64,000 nt of DNA from Aporophyla lueneburgensis (Eukaryota > Arthropoda > Insecta > Lepidoptera > Noctuidae). Location: contig OW028733.1 in assembly GCA_932294355.1 (NCBI GenBank), forward strand, positions 4,836,001-4,900,000, in the 5' to 3' direction. This document shows, piece by piece, positions 20,960 to 32,898 of the stretch. The position numbers were made by a program, and so were the translations under genes. Position 1 is the stretch's first letter. The number at the start of each line of letters is the position of its first letter. The notes under the pieces are model-generated. The model saw only the letters and a program-made list of their open reading frames with translations. It was not told the DNA's origin and ran no database searches.

Positions 20960-21460
20960 ATTAATTATAAGATAGAAACAAGAACTATTGAAGGGTGACT
21001 TGCCTATGACAATGAAACGCAGGCTCATGGGCATGTGTATTCTTTCCATCTTAACCTATGGTGCACAAACTTGGTCTTTGAGTAACATCCAGAAGTCCTA
21101 ACTCAAGGTCTGCCAAAGAGCAATGAAGCGCAGTATACTCGGCGTTAAATTAACGGATCGCGTCCAAAACACAATACTGCGCTCCAAAACAAAGATAGCT
21201 GACGTGGCTCAAAAGGCTGCCCAACTTAAATGAGACTGAGCAGGACATGTTTGCCGCATGTGGCACCAAACTGTGAGTTAAAGTAGCACATAACTGGTGT
21301 CCTGAGACAGTGAGGCGGGGTCGCGGCAGACCACGTAGGAGATGGCGGGACGAGCTGGATAGGTTCCATCAAAACTGGCAGCAGGACGCGCGGCTTCGCG
21401 ATAGTTGGAAGAAATGGAGGGAGGCCTTTGCCCAGGAGTGGGACAGCGCAGGCTAGCAAA
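20960..21460 (+). pseudogene. RTE-type ORF2 C-terminus
   Basis: The plus strand encodes KRRLMGMCILSILTYGAQTW, then (after a stop) QRAMKRSILGVKLTDRVQN, then RRGRGRPRRRWRDELD and a C-terminal EAFAQEWDSAG followed by TAG near 21457. This is the region after the reverse transcriptase in RTE-related lepidopteran elements. Several in-frame stops and one frame change near 21280 make it non-functional. Everything upstream of the thumb is missing. Confidence 0.75.
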
Positions 21461-21599
21461 AAAAAAGATACATGATGCTCACATACTTACAAATATTGCA
21501 AAGCCAAGAATACGAAAAGTCGGTGTATGAGTTATAGTAATCATAGAATGTAAATCAGCGTCAAAGAGGAAAAAATAAATCTAAACTATACAACTAAGT

Positions 21600-21790
21600 T
21601 AGCAACCAGTTTCATAAGCTCTAAGACTGTCCTATGGAGCGAAACTAGCATGTTTCCAAGCATTCTTATCTTGAATGCAATCCTCTAATTTGTAATGAGC
21701 TCGTTTTAAACTTAGAACCTCGGCCCGCTTCTTAGATTATGGCCCACTCCCCCTCACCGTGAGGAGTTCCAGCAGTCGGAACATTTTAGG
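21600..21790 (+). repeat. Degenerate SINE
   Basis: Shares the gattatggcccactcc and ctcaccgtgaggag blocks with 9350-9430. Confidence 0.4.
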
Positions 21791-22310
21791 CTGCTAATGA
21801 CAGTCAATATAGTTGGTCAATACGGTGCTAACATTTTATAGCTTTAATTTTAATACCGAAACAAACTCAGAGGTCATGGTCACTTGTATGTTATGTGAGA
21901 GTCACAATGCTGAGTCATATCTAGAGGGGACGTTTAATGAAAGTACAATTGTAGCTTTGAGCTGACCTCTACCAACAGCTGGCTTGCCTGGATCAGTTAT
22001 CGTTTAGCTCAAGCTATTTTAGGGAACTTATCGACCCTTCACAAGACGCTACCAGATCTGCAGAACATTTGCGTAGGTCATATACAAAATGCTAACAACC
22101 GCCAGACAGTTATTAATCTAGCCTGTATGGTACTCATATTTACAGCTAGTTTTCGCTTGTCAACTGTTTAAGGCCAAAATAATCCTTACATAGTACAAAA
22201 CAAAGTCGTATCCCGCGTTTGCGTACTCAGGTCTTTTAGAATACGCTAAAAAATTTAATTCGGTTTCCATCAATAGACAGAGTGAATCAAGAGAAAGGTT
22301 TATATGTATT
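21791..22310. other. Spacer, nothing recognised
   Basis: No repeat or coding signal seen. Confidence 0.4.
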
Positions 22311-22311
22311 A

Positions 22312-22811
22312 CTAGCTAACCCAGCGAACTTCGTACCGCCTCAGAATCAATAAATGTTGTGTTAACTTATCAGATCCCACCAACACAAAGCAAAGAGCAC
22401 CAAGTACCATATACCCATGTTAGACCAAGTTATGACAAACTGGTACTTCCAAGACATAAAGCGTTTTCTAGCTACCACACATCCATGTTAGGTGAGCTCC
22501 TACCAAGTTATGCCAACCTGGTACTTCGAAGACATAAAGCCCATGTTAGTTGAGCTCCTACCGAGTTATGCCAACCTGGTACTTCGAAGACATAAAGCGT
22601 TTTCAAACTATCAAACACCCATGTTAGGTGAGTTTGTATTCTTAAATAAGTGTTCTTAAATTTTCTAATTTTCCGCGCAATTTTTTAATTTTTTTTTTCA
22701 TAAGAACCTTCTCCTGACAATGACAAACACAACAAAAAATAAAAAAGTGAAATCGGTCCAGCCGTTCACGCGTGATGAAATGAAATAGGGATTCATTTTT
22801 ATATATATAGA
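22312..22811 (-). mobile_element. Non-autonomous Helitron with internal 78-bp repeats
   Basis: In minus-strand sense TC is at 22811-22810 and CTAG at 22315-22312, flanked A/T. Three internal units begin cataaagc at 22454, 22533 and 22591; the third spacing is shortened by 20 bp. Same family as 12713-13111 and 49189-49699. Confidence 0.75.
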
Positions 22812-23546
22812 TATGCGGGCCAAGCCGCAGCCAGAAGCATGTTATAAGTCTGATATTGCCACCTCGCCTTGAGCAAGCGTAGTGATAAATACTCGTGAGT
22901 TTGCAGATTGATAATATTTTATGCAAACATTAGGAACACGATAGTCTTAAATGCGGGCAAAAATTTAATTACAAACTTATTATTCTTTGCATACAGTATG
23001 AATTGCAACGAAGCACTCGAAATAACTTTAAACACTTTAATTATTTTCTTTTAATTTTCATTATATAGTGTTACACCACAATGCTTTTATGACGTAACAA
23101 AGCCGAAGTCTAAGCGTTCTTTTAATATTTCATTTGCACGGAAAAATCTTAGGAACTCCACAATCAAAACGAGTCACAGACTTGCAGTTTCTAATAAAAA
23201 GTGTTGAATTTATTATGAGCATCTATTGTTGGGGTGCCTATTCGCCGGCTAAAGAACGAGTCCTGTTAAAAGCATAGGAATTTTAAATTCAGTAGGAAAC
23301 CTGATTGTTGTTTCTAGCATCGAAAAAACATTTTTTATTTTTGTATTCTATTGTCCACTTAGCTGTGGGTTTGAGGAACAGAAGAGTCCTGACGGGAGAT
23401 GGTTGAACAAAGGTACAACTGGCTCCCGTCCTGACGTGTTTTTCATTCTACCTTTTACAATAGCAAAAGAAAGATTTTATTTCAAACGGTAAAAACACAG
23501 CTCATAAACTTTAGTAATAGTCGACCTCGGAATTGCTTAATGTATC
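22812..23546. other. Spacer, nothing recognised
   Basis: A short ccgcagccagaagc remnant at the left edge may be a decayed Helitron 3' end; otherwise nothing recognised. Confidence 0.35.
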
Positions 23547-24140
23547 TACTAGCTTCTGCCCGCGACGTTGTCCTTTCTTTTCTTGTTTTTACATAAAATA
23601 AATTAGAGCGTCTCATCGCCTGCCTACGATATTGCTTCGTTTTCACTTTGCATTATTTTAGACTCACCTTTTCCTTTTTAGTCGGCTCTTTAGGGTCTTA
23701 GCATGATGTTATTAACGCTTTATATTAGCTTCACTTGTATGTTTTTATGTTTGTTTGTAACCGACTCCTTATAGCGCGATTTTGACCCACTTTAAACGAC
23801 CAGATTCATTCAAACTTTGCACACCTGTCAAAGACCGATGACAATGCAATAATTTCATAAATTTGTGCCATTATCCTTACCAGGACAGTAAAAAAACTGT
23901 CTTCTAAAACTACGCTGACATACGTCGCAAACTACGCTGACATACGTCTCAAAATTCCAAACACCCTAATAAATAGAAAATAAATAATAGTTTAAAAAAC
24001 TAATAAACACGCTTCCATAGAAAACTAAACTAAAAAGTAGAAAATCATGGAGAAAAGCGTGCTTTTTAAGGTATTTTTTTATTGATCAGGCACCCCACGC
24101 TTTTTTTCCATTATTTTTTACTTTTTAGTTTGGTTATTAT
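23547..24140. repeat. Mosaic of three dispersed repeats
   Basis: 23547-23700 begins with ctagcttctgcccgcgac, the 3' end of a Lep1-like Helitron in reverse, much decayed. 23720-23850 repeats 12579-12712. 23855-24140 repeats 18531-18735. The copies share junctions with those elsewhere only in part, so this is nested insertion. Confidence 0.5.
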
Positions 24141-24354
24141 TTTTTTAATTATGAATGTTTCTGTAAAAATTTTTGCTGAATGTTTAATTTAAATATTAAC
24201 ACTAGGTTCTGCTCACGACTTCGTCTGCCTGTTTCAGGCTACGAAACGTAAAACTGACTGATAGTTCCAGAGATTACTTGCCACTAAATAAACAAACAAA
24301 CTTTTACCTCTTTAAATACATTTACACTTTCAGCATACAAATGTACAAAGTGAG

Positions 24355-24524
24355 ACGTATGCCAGCCTGCCGGGGTCACGAGATTGTTCGAAAAAGATAC
24401 CGTGACCCTGGCACATGGGCAACTGAAGGAACACGGGTCGGTTTAGTCAGTAAAAGTCTGACACGCCCTCCCGCTTCGCCCAGAGCGAGAGAAGTCATTT
24501 GATGATTTCTCATCCAAAAAAAAA
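24355..24524 (+). repeat. R1-type retrotransposon 3' end or derived SINE, with A tail
   Basis: The block cctgccggggtcacgagatt, then ggcaactgaaggaacacggg, then agtcagtaaaagtctgacac, ending in a run of A, is also found at 49752-49909 and 52013-52170 (plus), and as the 3' UTR of the R1-type fragment at 33806-34520 (minus). The shared tail shows what it derives from. Confidence 0.7.
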
Positions 24525-25342
24525 GACGTATGCCATAGTATTTCTATCATTTTTCACAACAATTCCACGCCAATCGCAACTTCCTAAGGTTGAAACAAAC
24601 TCTTACATGGACAAATAGACTTACAGTGGTAATGAAATTAAGAGACCGACAACACAAAGATGGCACGATAAACAAGATTGAAAAACATGGTAATTCCAGT
24701 TAACTAAGTAGGTACTCATCCAACTATGCATTTTCAATAAGTAACCTTCAGAAGGACTTTTTACAAAACGTCGACGGTGAAAAATTCACATTTCCTGAAG
24801 GTTCAAAGGGAAATGGGATCCGCTAACGCACTCAAATACAAGACTATAACGATGCTGCATCACTAAAAAATGAGAGCAAAAAGAGTTTAAGTACAAATGG
24901 ATGGAACAGTTGATCAAAACATTTTTCTTTTTACAGGAATAGGACGGAATTGTGTGCAAAGCTCTCAGAGTATCCGCGGTAACAACAAGTAATAAAAAAG
25001 TTACAAGCCTCGGCGGTGAAATTATAAAAGTAGTGACGTCATATATTCACAATAACAGCAACCAGGCGTATACAAAGCGTTTAGTAACGAATTGGCATTC
25101 TTGAATAGAAGCAAGTGCTTCTAACTGAACAAACAGCTGTGTTGCTGGGGAGTTTGTTGCACTATTTCTTCTTACCAGCTCTAGCAGTAGGAAGCAGTGA
25201 AGGGCAGGCGTTTCTAAGAGGCTGTCTTATGTTATTTGGATGTTCAAAAAGTACTGAACCTTGCTTGAGTAAATTGCTTTTGATTTTGATGAAGCTACGC
25301 GTCCGTACATGGCATCAAGTAGTATTGACTGATTTATACTAT
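24525..25342. other. Spacer, nothing recognised
   Basis: No repeat family seen. A 109-codon open frame beginning at 25115 runs into the Helitron end at 25344 and looks like chance. Confidence 0.4.
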
Positions 25343-25343
25343 A

Positions 25344-26407
25344 CTAGTGATCGCCCATTGGTCGAACTTCGACCGTACTTCATTTGTATAGAAATACATT
25401 ATTTAATGAAAAAAAATATATATAATAATAAATATAAAAAATAATATCGTTATATTTGACATTCAATAACACTATAGACAAATTGTTGACGCTGTACTAC
25501 TGTGGAGAGGGTTCGCTGGCGGGATGGTGATGGCCAGGACCATGAGTAAAGAATACTTCTTCAGGACTCTCTTTTTTATTTTCTTAATACTTCTTAACTG
25601 CTGGATATGGAACAATATGGAATGAATTATCACAGAAAGCTCTGTTTTTATAGAATTTTCTCTATTATTTTTAATAGCTTCTGCCCGCGACTTCGTTCGC
25701 GTCAAATTTTCGCTCCCCTTCCCGTCGCGTCGAATTGCCTGCCAGTTTTCGTCCATTTTTCGTTTGCTGCTCAACTCCTTTTGACCGTAGCGTGATGTTA
25801 TATAGCTTATAGCCTTCATCAATAAATGGGCTACCCAACACACAAAAGAATTTTTCAATTCCGATCAGCAGTTCCTGAGATTAGCGCGTTCAATCAAACA
25901 AACATACAAACAAGCAAACTCTTCAGCTTTATAATATTAGTATAGATTAATTATAACGGTTCCAAATGTCATAATTATAACCAGCCTGTACAATCGTGAG
26001 CCATACAACCTCTACAGTTTGCACACGACACTAAGTTTTGTATGGGAAACTTACTAATGCCATACTTGACACTCCCCATAAAACCACAAAAAATATTTCT
26101 TCTAAATCTAAACTAAATTCCTATCGTCGCTAATACAAATAATATTAAAGACAAATATTCTCGATATGATCATAGATTTTAAAAATGAAATAGGTTATTT
26201 AATTATCTATAAAATTAATTTATTACCTATGGTTATACTTGACATTCAGTAAGACTATAGACACAAAATCAGGCTTACCAACTTAGGGGTTTTTCCAAAT
26301 TTAGGGGGTAAATAAGAGGATTGAGATTTTTTAGGGGCGTTCCATTTTTAGGGGTATTCTTAGGGATGTTTTGCCATCTTACATTTCTCATTGTGTTTTT
26401 GATTACA
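25344..26407 (-). repeat. Helitron 3'-half, copy 1
   Basis: About 1,064 bp, repeated at 26408-27510. Each has CTAG plus the ggtcga hairpin at the left, then a Lep1-like insert (25674-25946 and 26753-27036), so that insertion predates the duplication. Copy 2 differs by small indels such as an extra ccagcctgtacaatctatga near 27070. Confidence 0.85.
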
Positions 26408-27510
26408 ACTAGTGATCTCCCATTGGTCGAAATTCGACCGTACTTCATTTGAATAGAAATACATTATTAAATGAAAAAATATAGATAATAAGAAATATAA
26501 AAAAATAATATGGTTATATTTGACATTCAGTAACACTATAGACAAATTGTTGACGCTGTACTACTGTGGAGAGGGTTCGCTGGCGGGATGGTGATGGCCA
26601 GGACCAGGACGTAGGTGTAATGAGTAAAGAATACTTCTTCAGGACTCTCTTTTTTATTTTCTTAATACTTCTTAACTGCTGGATATGGAACAATATGGAA
26701 TGAATTATCACAGAAAGCTCTGTTTTTATAGAATTTTCCCTATTATTTTTAATAGCTTCTGCCCGCGACTTCGTCCGCGTCAAATTTTCGCTCCCCTTCC
26801 CGTCGCGTCGAATTGCCTGCCAGTTTTCGTCCATTTTTCGTTTGCAGCTCAACTCTTTTTGACCGTAGCGTGATGTTATATAGTCTATAGCCTTCCTCAA
26901 TAAATGGGACCAACACAAAAAGAATTTTTCAATTCTGATCAGCAGTTCCTGAGATTAGCGCGTTCAATCAAAAAAACAAACAAACAAACAAACTCTTCAA
27001 CTTTATAATATTATTATATATATTATATATAATAGATTAATTATGACGGTTCCAAATGTCATAATTATAACCAGCCTGTACAATCTATGACCAGCCTGTA
27101 CAATCGTGAGGCATACAAACTCTACAGTTTGCACACGACATTAAGTTTTTTATGGGAAACTTACTAATGCCATACTTGACACTCTCCATAAAACCACAAA
27201 AAATATTTCTTTTACATCTAAACTAAATTCCTATCGTCGCTAATACAAATAATATTAAAGACAAATATTCTCGATATGATCATAGATTGTAAAAATGAAA
27301 TAGGTTATATAGCCATAAAATTAATTTATTACATTTGTTATACTTGACATTCAGTAAGACTATAGACACAAAATCAGGCTTACCAACTTAGGGGTTTTCC
27401 AAATTTAGGGGGTAAATAAGAGGATTGAGATTTTTAGGGGCGTTCCATTTTTAGGGGTATTCTTAGGGATTTTTTGCCATCTTACATTTCTCATTGTGTT
27501 TTTGATTACA
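26408..27510 (-). repeat. Helitron 3'-half, copy 2
   Basis: Tandem copy of 25344-26407 as described there; also contains a longer (TATA)n stretch near 27010. Confidence 0.85.
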
Positions 27511-28048
27511 ATAAAAGTATTAGCGACTTCTAGTACGGTTCCTCGATACTAAGAATGCAGAGTGAATGATTAACAAATGTCGCGTAATAAATATAGATAA
27601 ATATTACTACTGTGTGCCGGGTCTATGATTACTGAACATTCGTTGGTTATTTTCATTATAATTTTAAGCGGATTTTTTTAGTAATTGTGGCATGTCCTAA
27701 ACATGCGACAATTACTAAAAAAATCCGCTTTTTTAACTTAAGCTTTAGGGGTAAATATTTCTGGGTGTTGGTAACACTGCACAAAATAATAAAGACAAAT
27801 TTAGACCATAAACAAAAGAATTTCTATGCATGCCATGTGTGTATTAGATACACGGTAATGAACAGTAGTGTGTGTAACGTGTTATTTATTGAAAATAATG
27901 TATTTTAACTCATAATTAAAAAAAAATATTAGCATTCGTCACTTCTTCTCTATATGTACAATAAGTGTACGAAATTTCATTCTCCTCCGTCCGCCCAATT
28001 TTCGTAAAAAGGGATCCAAAGTTTTCGCTTCACGTATTAATATATAGA
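27511..28048 (-). repeat. Helitron 5'-half, copy A
   Basis: About 538 bp. Starts aaaagtattagcgacttcta and ends cacgtattaatatataga, as does copy B. A 65-bp hairpin (27666-27730) replaces the simpler sequence found at the same place in copy B. Confidence 0.85.
27666..27730. repeat. Long hairpin, 23-bp perfect outer arms
   Basis: 27666-27688 pairs perfectly with 27708-27730, and gcatgt (27690-27695) pairs with acatgc (27701-27706) inside it. The sister copy B lacks the right arm, so the hairpin arose after the duplication. Confidence 0.9.
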
Positions 28049-29224
28049 TAAAAGTATTAGCGACTTCTAGTACGGTTCCTCGATACTAAGAATGCAGAGT
28101 GAATGATTAACAAATTTCGCGTAATAAATATAGACAAATATTACTACTGTGTGCCGGTCTATGATTACTGAACATTCGTTGGTTATTTTCATTATAATTT
28201 TTTAGCTGTTTTTAGGGTTCCGTTGCCAAATGGTAAAAAACGGAACCCTTATAGATTCGTCATGTCTGTCTGTCGGTCTGTCTGTCTGTCTGTCTGTCTG
28301 TCCATCCGTATGTCACAGCCACTTTTTTCCGAAACTATAAGAGCTATGCTGTTGAAACTTGGTAAGTAGATGTATTCTGTGAACCGCATTAAGATTTTCA
28401 CACTAAAATAGAAAAAAAATGATAAATTTTGGGGTTCCCCATACATACAACTGAAACTCAAAATTTTTGTTTTCCATCAAACCCATACGTGTGGGGTATC
28501 TATGTATAGGTCTTCAAAAATGGTAATGAGGTTTCTAACATCATTTTTTTCTAAACTGAATAGTTTGCGCGAGAGACACTTCCAAAGTGGTAAAATGTGT
28601 CCCCCCCCCCCCCCGTAACTTCTAAAATAAGAGAATGATAAAACTAAAAAAAATATGTGATGTACATTACCATGTAAACTACCACCGAAAATTGGTTTGA
28701 ACGAGATCGAGTGAGTAGTTTTTTTTTTTAAACGTCATAAATCGTAAACCGCAATTTACCATACATTCAATCAACTGAAATATAAAAATTAAAAAAAAAA
28801 CATTTATTTTTAAACCGAGAATACCTACAGGTTTGTACGGAACCCTCGGTGCGCGAGTCCGACTCGCACTTGGCCGGTTTTTTTTAGTAATTGTGGAAAT
28901 TTTAGGGGTTTTTAACTTAAGCTTTAGGGGTAAATATTTCTGGGTATTGGTAACACTGCACAAAATTTTAAAGACAGATTCGGACCATAAACAAAAAAAT
29001 ATATATATGCATGTGTGTATTAAATACACGGTAATGAACAGTAGTGTGTGTAACGTGTTATTTATTGAAAATAATGTATTTTAACGCATAATTTAAAAAA
29101 AATATTAGCATTCGTCACTTCTTCTCTGTATAAACTATAAGTGTGCGAAATTTCATACTCCTCCGTCCGCCCAATTTTCGTAAAAAGGGATCCAAAGTTT
29201 TCGCTTCACGTATTAATATATAGA
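28049..29224 (-). repeat. Helitron 5'-half, copy B, with a family C insertion
   Basis: Equivalent to copy A once the 675-bp family C element at 28209-28883 is removed. Confidence 0.8.
28209..28883 (+). mobile_element. Family C dispersed element with (GTCT)n, full length
   Basis: Same ends as 9456-10116, same internal blocks including the C-homopolymer near 28602. Comparison with copy A fixes the insertion point inside copy B, in a T-rich site; I see no clear target duplication beyond the shared T run. Confidence 0.8.
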
Positions 29225-29486
29225 TATTATAAAGCTGAAAAGTTTATTTGTTTGAACGCGGTATTCTCAGGAACTACTGGTCCGAATTCAAAAAATATTT
29301 TTGTGTTGGGTAGTCCATTTGTCGAAAAAGGTTATAGGCTATATATATTGCATCACGCTACAACTAAGAGGAGCGGAGCAGTAATGAAAAATTTTGCAAA
29401 AACGGGTGAAATCGCCGATTCCACGCGACGGGAAGGGTCGGGGGAACACGAAATTTAATGCGGACGAAGTCGCGGGCAGAAGCTAG
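29225..29486 (+). mobile_element. Lep1-like Helitron, 5' end eroded
   Basis: Runs from attataaagctgaaaag to gcgggcagaagCTAG at 29486, directly abutting the previous Helitron's 5' terminus. The expected leading TC is missing. Confidence 0.65.
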
Positions 29487-30160
29487 TGTGAAATAAAGAG
29501 ACTAGTTAGGTAACTCCAAACGTCAGCAGTTTTCTAAGATTCATTAGAAAATAAAAACCGTTTGTCAACTCGTAATCTTCGAAATGTACATTTTTGATAC
29601 TTGTCTGTTGGATTTTTTAAGTCAAGTTCAGTAACTCTCAATAACTCTAAAGAGTATGCACTAAAGTATCCAGCGAAGTAATTTTTTTTTTAAGTTTTGT
29701 GTGCAAATTACAGGTCAGTGTCCGGTTGTATGTTGTTTAAAATAAGATTCGCAATCGTAACAAATATAATTATAATCATAAATACGACCCTCTAAGTTTC
29801 TTTAATCCTACTGAATGATTTTTTCTCAATTCTCAATTCTTTATTGCATACCATAATGTTAAAACATAGTTGGAAGGGAAATTATTATTTTAGTCACAAT
29901 TATGGACCCTGTCGGGCACAGCAAGATCAAGTAGGAGAGAGGAGGAAGAAGTGCTTAATTGTAAATTATTTTTTTAGTTACCTAGTTAATAATATAGTAT
30001 TGGTTTTATAATAATGTATAGAATTTAAGAATTTTATTATTGTTTTATTAATTATGTACACTTTTTCAATTACTTACTGTACGCTGATAAAAAAACGATA
30101 TGTATTTATATTTTTTAAATTATTAATTATTGTTTAATTTATTATACAATAATGATTTGA
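29487..30160. other. AT-rich spacer, nothing recognised
   Basis: A short repeat-like piece near 29825-29950 (tctttattgcataccataat and a G/A-rich run) may be a decayed retrotransposon 3' end; otherwise nothing. Confidence 0.35.
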
Positions 30161-30237
30161 CTAGCCCCCCAAATTGGGGAAGGCCTAAGTCCAGCAGTGG
30201 ACATCTTACGGCTGAAATGATGATGATGATGATGAAT
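30161..30237 (+). repeat. (ATG)n-tailed repeat, family D, 3' end only
   Basis: ccccccaaattggggaaggc, then cagcagtggacatcttacgg, then ctgaaatgatgatgatgatg. Only the last 75 bp are present. Confidence 0.7.
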
Positions 30238-30964
30238 TTATTATTATAATTTATTGCTTATTTAATAATTATTTGTTATTTGTGGTAAGTTTATTTAATT
30301 TTATCCTCCACATGTATTAAAATAAAAAATAAAAATGTATATTATGCATTACAAGTTGGTAGGCTTATATTATAACGTAACTTATAGTTTATCATTTAAG
30401 TATTCGCTTATACTATAGTAACATTTTCTTATAAGGAAAAGCTTCAATTTATTAATAAAGATGTTATGTTTGCTTAGATTATTTATTATCTCGGGTAATT
30501 TATTATATATTTTATATGGCCATGACAAAGGTACTATTGAAGTGCATTTTTATACGCGATGTTGGTAAGTTTAGTCTATTTTTATGCCTTAATGTAATTT
30601 CTTGTCATTCAGTGGGATTATATATGAGCTGGGAAACGTTCAGTAGTTTATTGATTTGATTTGATGTTACGTTATATGATTTATGTTTGGCATTGGGTGT
30701 TATTTATCTGAAATAAAGTAACAATTTTTGAAGTGAAAACTTCTTTAGCGGCGTTGTGCACTTTTTTTGTAATGGGTAAAAAATGTTAAACTCGCGTCAG
30801 GACACGTGACCTGATCGAAAATTCGTAAGACGGACGGAGAGTGATTTTTCTGAGAGATAAACTTTTTAATGTAATATAAACTGTCATATTTGTGTACGAT
30901 AGCACAATAAATAAATATTGTATTCTACCACATAAATGATAGTACTTTTATCTTATACCTTTAA
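30238..30964. other. AT-rich spacer, nothing recognised
   Basis: No gene seen. A fragment with gaaaagcttcaatttattaa and short blocks reminiscent of non-LTR 3' coding ends is too decayed to call. Confidence 0.35.
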
Positions 30965-31197
30965 ACGAGCAAGTCTTGTATATATATATATATAATCTGA
31001 ATCTCGGAAACGGCTCGAACGATTTTCATGAAATTTAGTATACAGGAGTTTTCGGGGGCGATAAATCGATCTAGCTAGGATTCATTTTTATAAAATGTCG
31101 TTTTATTCGTGTTTTCAATGATCAACTTGAACATAAACTTTTTATTTTAAATACATTTTACCAAAAAATACAGAGCAAAGCTCGGTCATCCAGATAT
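30965..31197 (+). mobile_element. Dispersed element with terminal hairpin, second copy
   Basis: Reverse-oriented counterpart of 3637-3867, from taaacgagcaagtcttg through the (TA)n run to agagcaaagctcggtcatcc. Confidence 0.6.
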
Positions 31198-31429
31198 TAC
31201 TGATAATTAAAGCAATTCGTGCAAAATTATTCCCTAACCATTCCAAAATATCAAAAATGCACAACATTATTAATGTTCAAGTTTTCACTTCTGCCGGCAC
31301 TCCCGGAGTGCAACCCGTCGTTTTTTTTTTTGTATTATTGTGTTTCGCGAATCGGTATTTATAACTTTTCTTGAGTTCGGGTGTTGGGGTTAAAATGCAG
31401 GTATAGTTTTGAGTTTGCATGTATAAGAG

Positions 31430-31735
31430 TAGTTACCCATCCACGGTTGAAAAGTGGATGGGTGACCATCTTTACATACCCTTCCGTGCCTCGGAAAGCA
31501 CGTCAAGCCGTTGCTCCCGGATGTCTTCCATAGATCTCAGTCAGTTGTTACAGGTCGTTAGAAGCCAAAGAGTCTGACAACAAGTCTTACCAAGTGGTAT
31601 CGTAATATCCAGTAACTGGGTTATGGAGGTCAGATAGGCAGTCGCTCCATGTAAAATACTGGTCCTCAGCTGCATCCGGTTAGACTGGAAGCCGACCCCA
31701 ATATAGTTGGGAAAAGGCTAGGCGGATAATGTTGA
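31430..31735 (+). repeat. SINE-like dispersed repeat, family A, longest copy
   Basis: Contains gaccatctttacataccctt, cgtgcctcggaaagcacgt, gtaactgggttatggaggtc and gccgaccccaatatagttgg in order. The minus-strand copy at 32545-32880 has the same blocks reversed. Confidence 0.65.
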
Positions 31736-31800
31736 TGTATAAGAGTAGTTGAATAGCAAACAAATGAAGGGTGGACTGAGTGAAAGATGATGTTACTAGA

Positions 31801-32540
31801 AATCAAATAAATCAAATCAAATCAATTTATTTGCAATAAGCGTTGGTACAATTATGGTCTTAACATAAATAATTACAGATCCAAAACACTTAGTCATAAT
31901 ACTGTGACATGCAAACATTTGGGTTTATACAAGTCATATAAATTATATACATTATAATGATAAACTATATTCATAGTTAAAATTAAATTAAACTCGCAAT
32001 ATTATTATAATTATTAAACACATTAAAAGGGGAAAAAATGTCAGAGAAATGTCAGATTGTTATTAATTTTTCAATCTCTTATTAAATATGACGTATACTG
32101 AGTAGAAATTCTTTTCCCTTAACCATACTTTAAGACTCCTTGTAAATTTATTTACCGGTAAGATTTTAATGCTGTCAGGAATATCATTAAATATGCGACC
32201 ACACATTGCATAGCTATTCTTACTATATAATGCTGTCCTGGGCATGATGGGCAGAACTACTCTATTTCTGTGTCTAATGCTTTTTGTAAACACTTCATGA
32301 GCTTTTTTTAATAGCTCTGGGTGCATTTTAACAAATCTAGCGCATTCAAAGATATATAAACTTGGAAACGTTAGTATCTTGAACTTTTGAACAAAGGTTT
32401 GCAAGATTCCCATGGGCGTATTCCCGCTATGGCGCGGATGCATTTTTTCTGTGCAATGAAAACTCGTTGACTGTCTGTTGAGTAACCCCATGTAATAAGG
32501 AAAGAAGGTGATTATCAAGATGATGACAAAAGGGGAACTC
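31801..32540 (-). pseudogene. 5'-truncated non-LTR retrotransposon, ORF2 C-terminus
   Basis: Minus strand: WGYSTDSQ in one frame near 32490 continues with a frame change near 32390 into FPSLYIFECARFVKMHPEL, then MCGRIFNDIPDSIK and FTRSLKVWLREK, ending at a stop at 32063. These are the final residues of a CR1/Jockey-like ORF2. The RNA-sense 3' end at 31801-31840 is built of tttgatttgattt-like repeats, a microsatellite tail. One frameshift plus truncation make it dead. Confidence 0.75.
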
Positions 32541-32544
32541 AATC

Positions 32545-32880
32545 AATCAATCTACCTCCCAACTATATTGGGATTGGCTTCTAGTCTAACCGGATACAGC
32601 TGAGTACCAGCATTTTAATGGAACGGCTATCTATCTGACATCCTCAACTCTGTAACTGGATAACCCGATACCCTTTGGTAAGACTGTCTGTCAGTTTTTT
32701 GGACTTCTTAGGACGACTGACGAAGATCTATGAGTGACAGCTGACGCCAACAGCTTAACGTGCTTTCCGAGGCACGGAAGAGTCTCAGCATTTAATGATG
32801 GTGATCCATCCGCAGACTACCCCATGACAAGTATGAAATATGATGAATCCACCCGTGCAGCTGTTATTAATTAGCCATGA
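32545..32880 (-). repeat. SINE-like dispersed repeat, family A
   Basis: Blocks ccaactatattgggattggc, cggatacagctgagtaccag, ctgtaactggataacc and gtgctttccgaggcacgg are the reverse complements of those at 31430-31735. Confidence 0.65.
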
Positions 32881-32898
32881 ACGTCTCGACGACTAATA

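Larger units (their letters stand above)
25344..29224 (-). mobile_element. Helitron-type element with both halves duplicated
   Basis: In minus-strand sense the 5' end is TC at 29224-29223 followed by tatatattaatacgtgaagc, and the 3' end is CTAG at 25347-25344, preceded by the 6-bp-stem hairpin ggtcgaagttcgacc. Four blocks lie between: 29224-28049 (B), 28048-27511 (A), 27510-26408 (2) and 26407-25344 (1). A and B are near-identical and each carries the 5' terminus; 1 and 2 are near-identical and each carries the 3' terminus. B contains a family C element (28209-28883). No RepHel coding region is present. Confidence 0.7.

Noticed and set aside
25472..25858. Open frames of 128 and 134 codons (here and at 26514-26918) that look conserved
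   Set aside because: They are the same stretch in the two tandem Helitron halves and cross the Lep1-like insert; the similarity reflects duplication, not selection.
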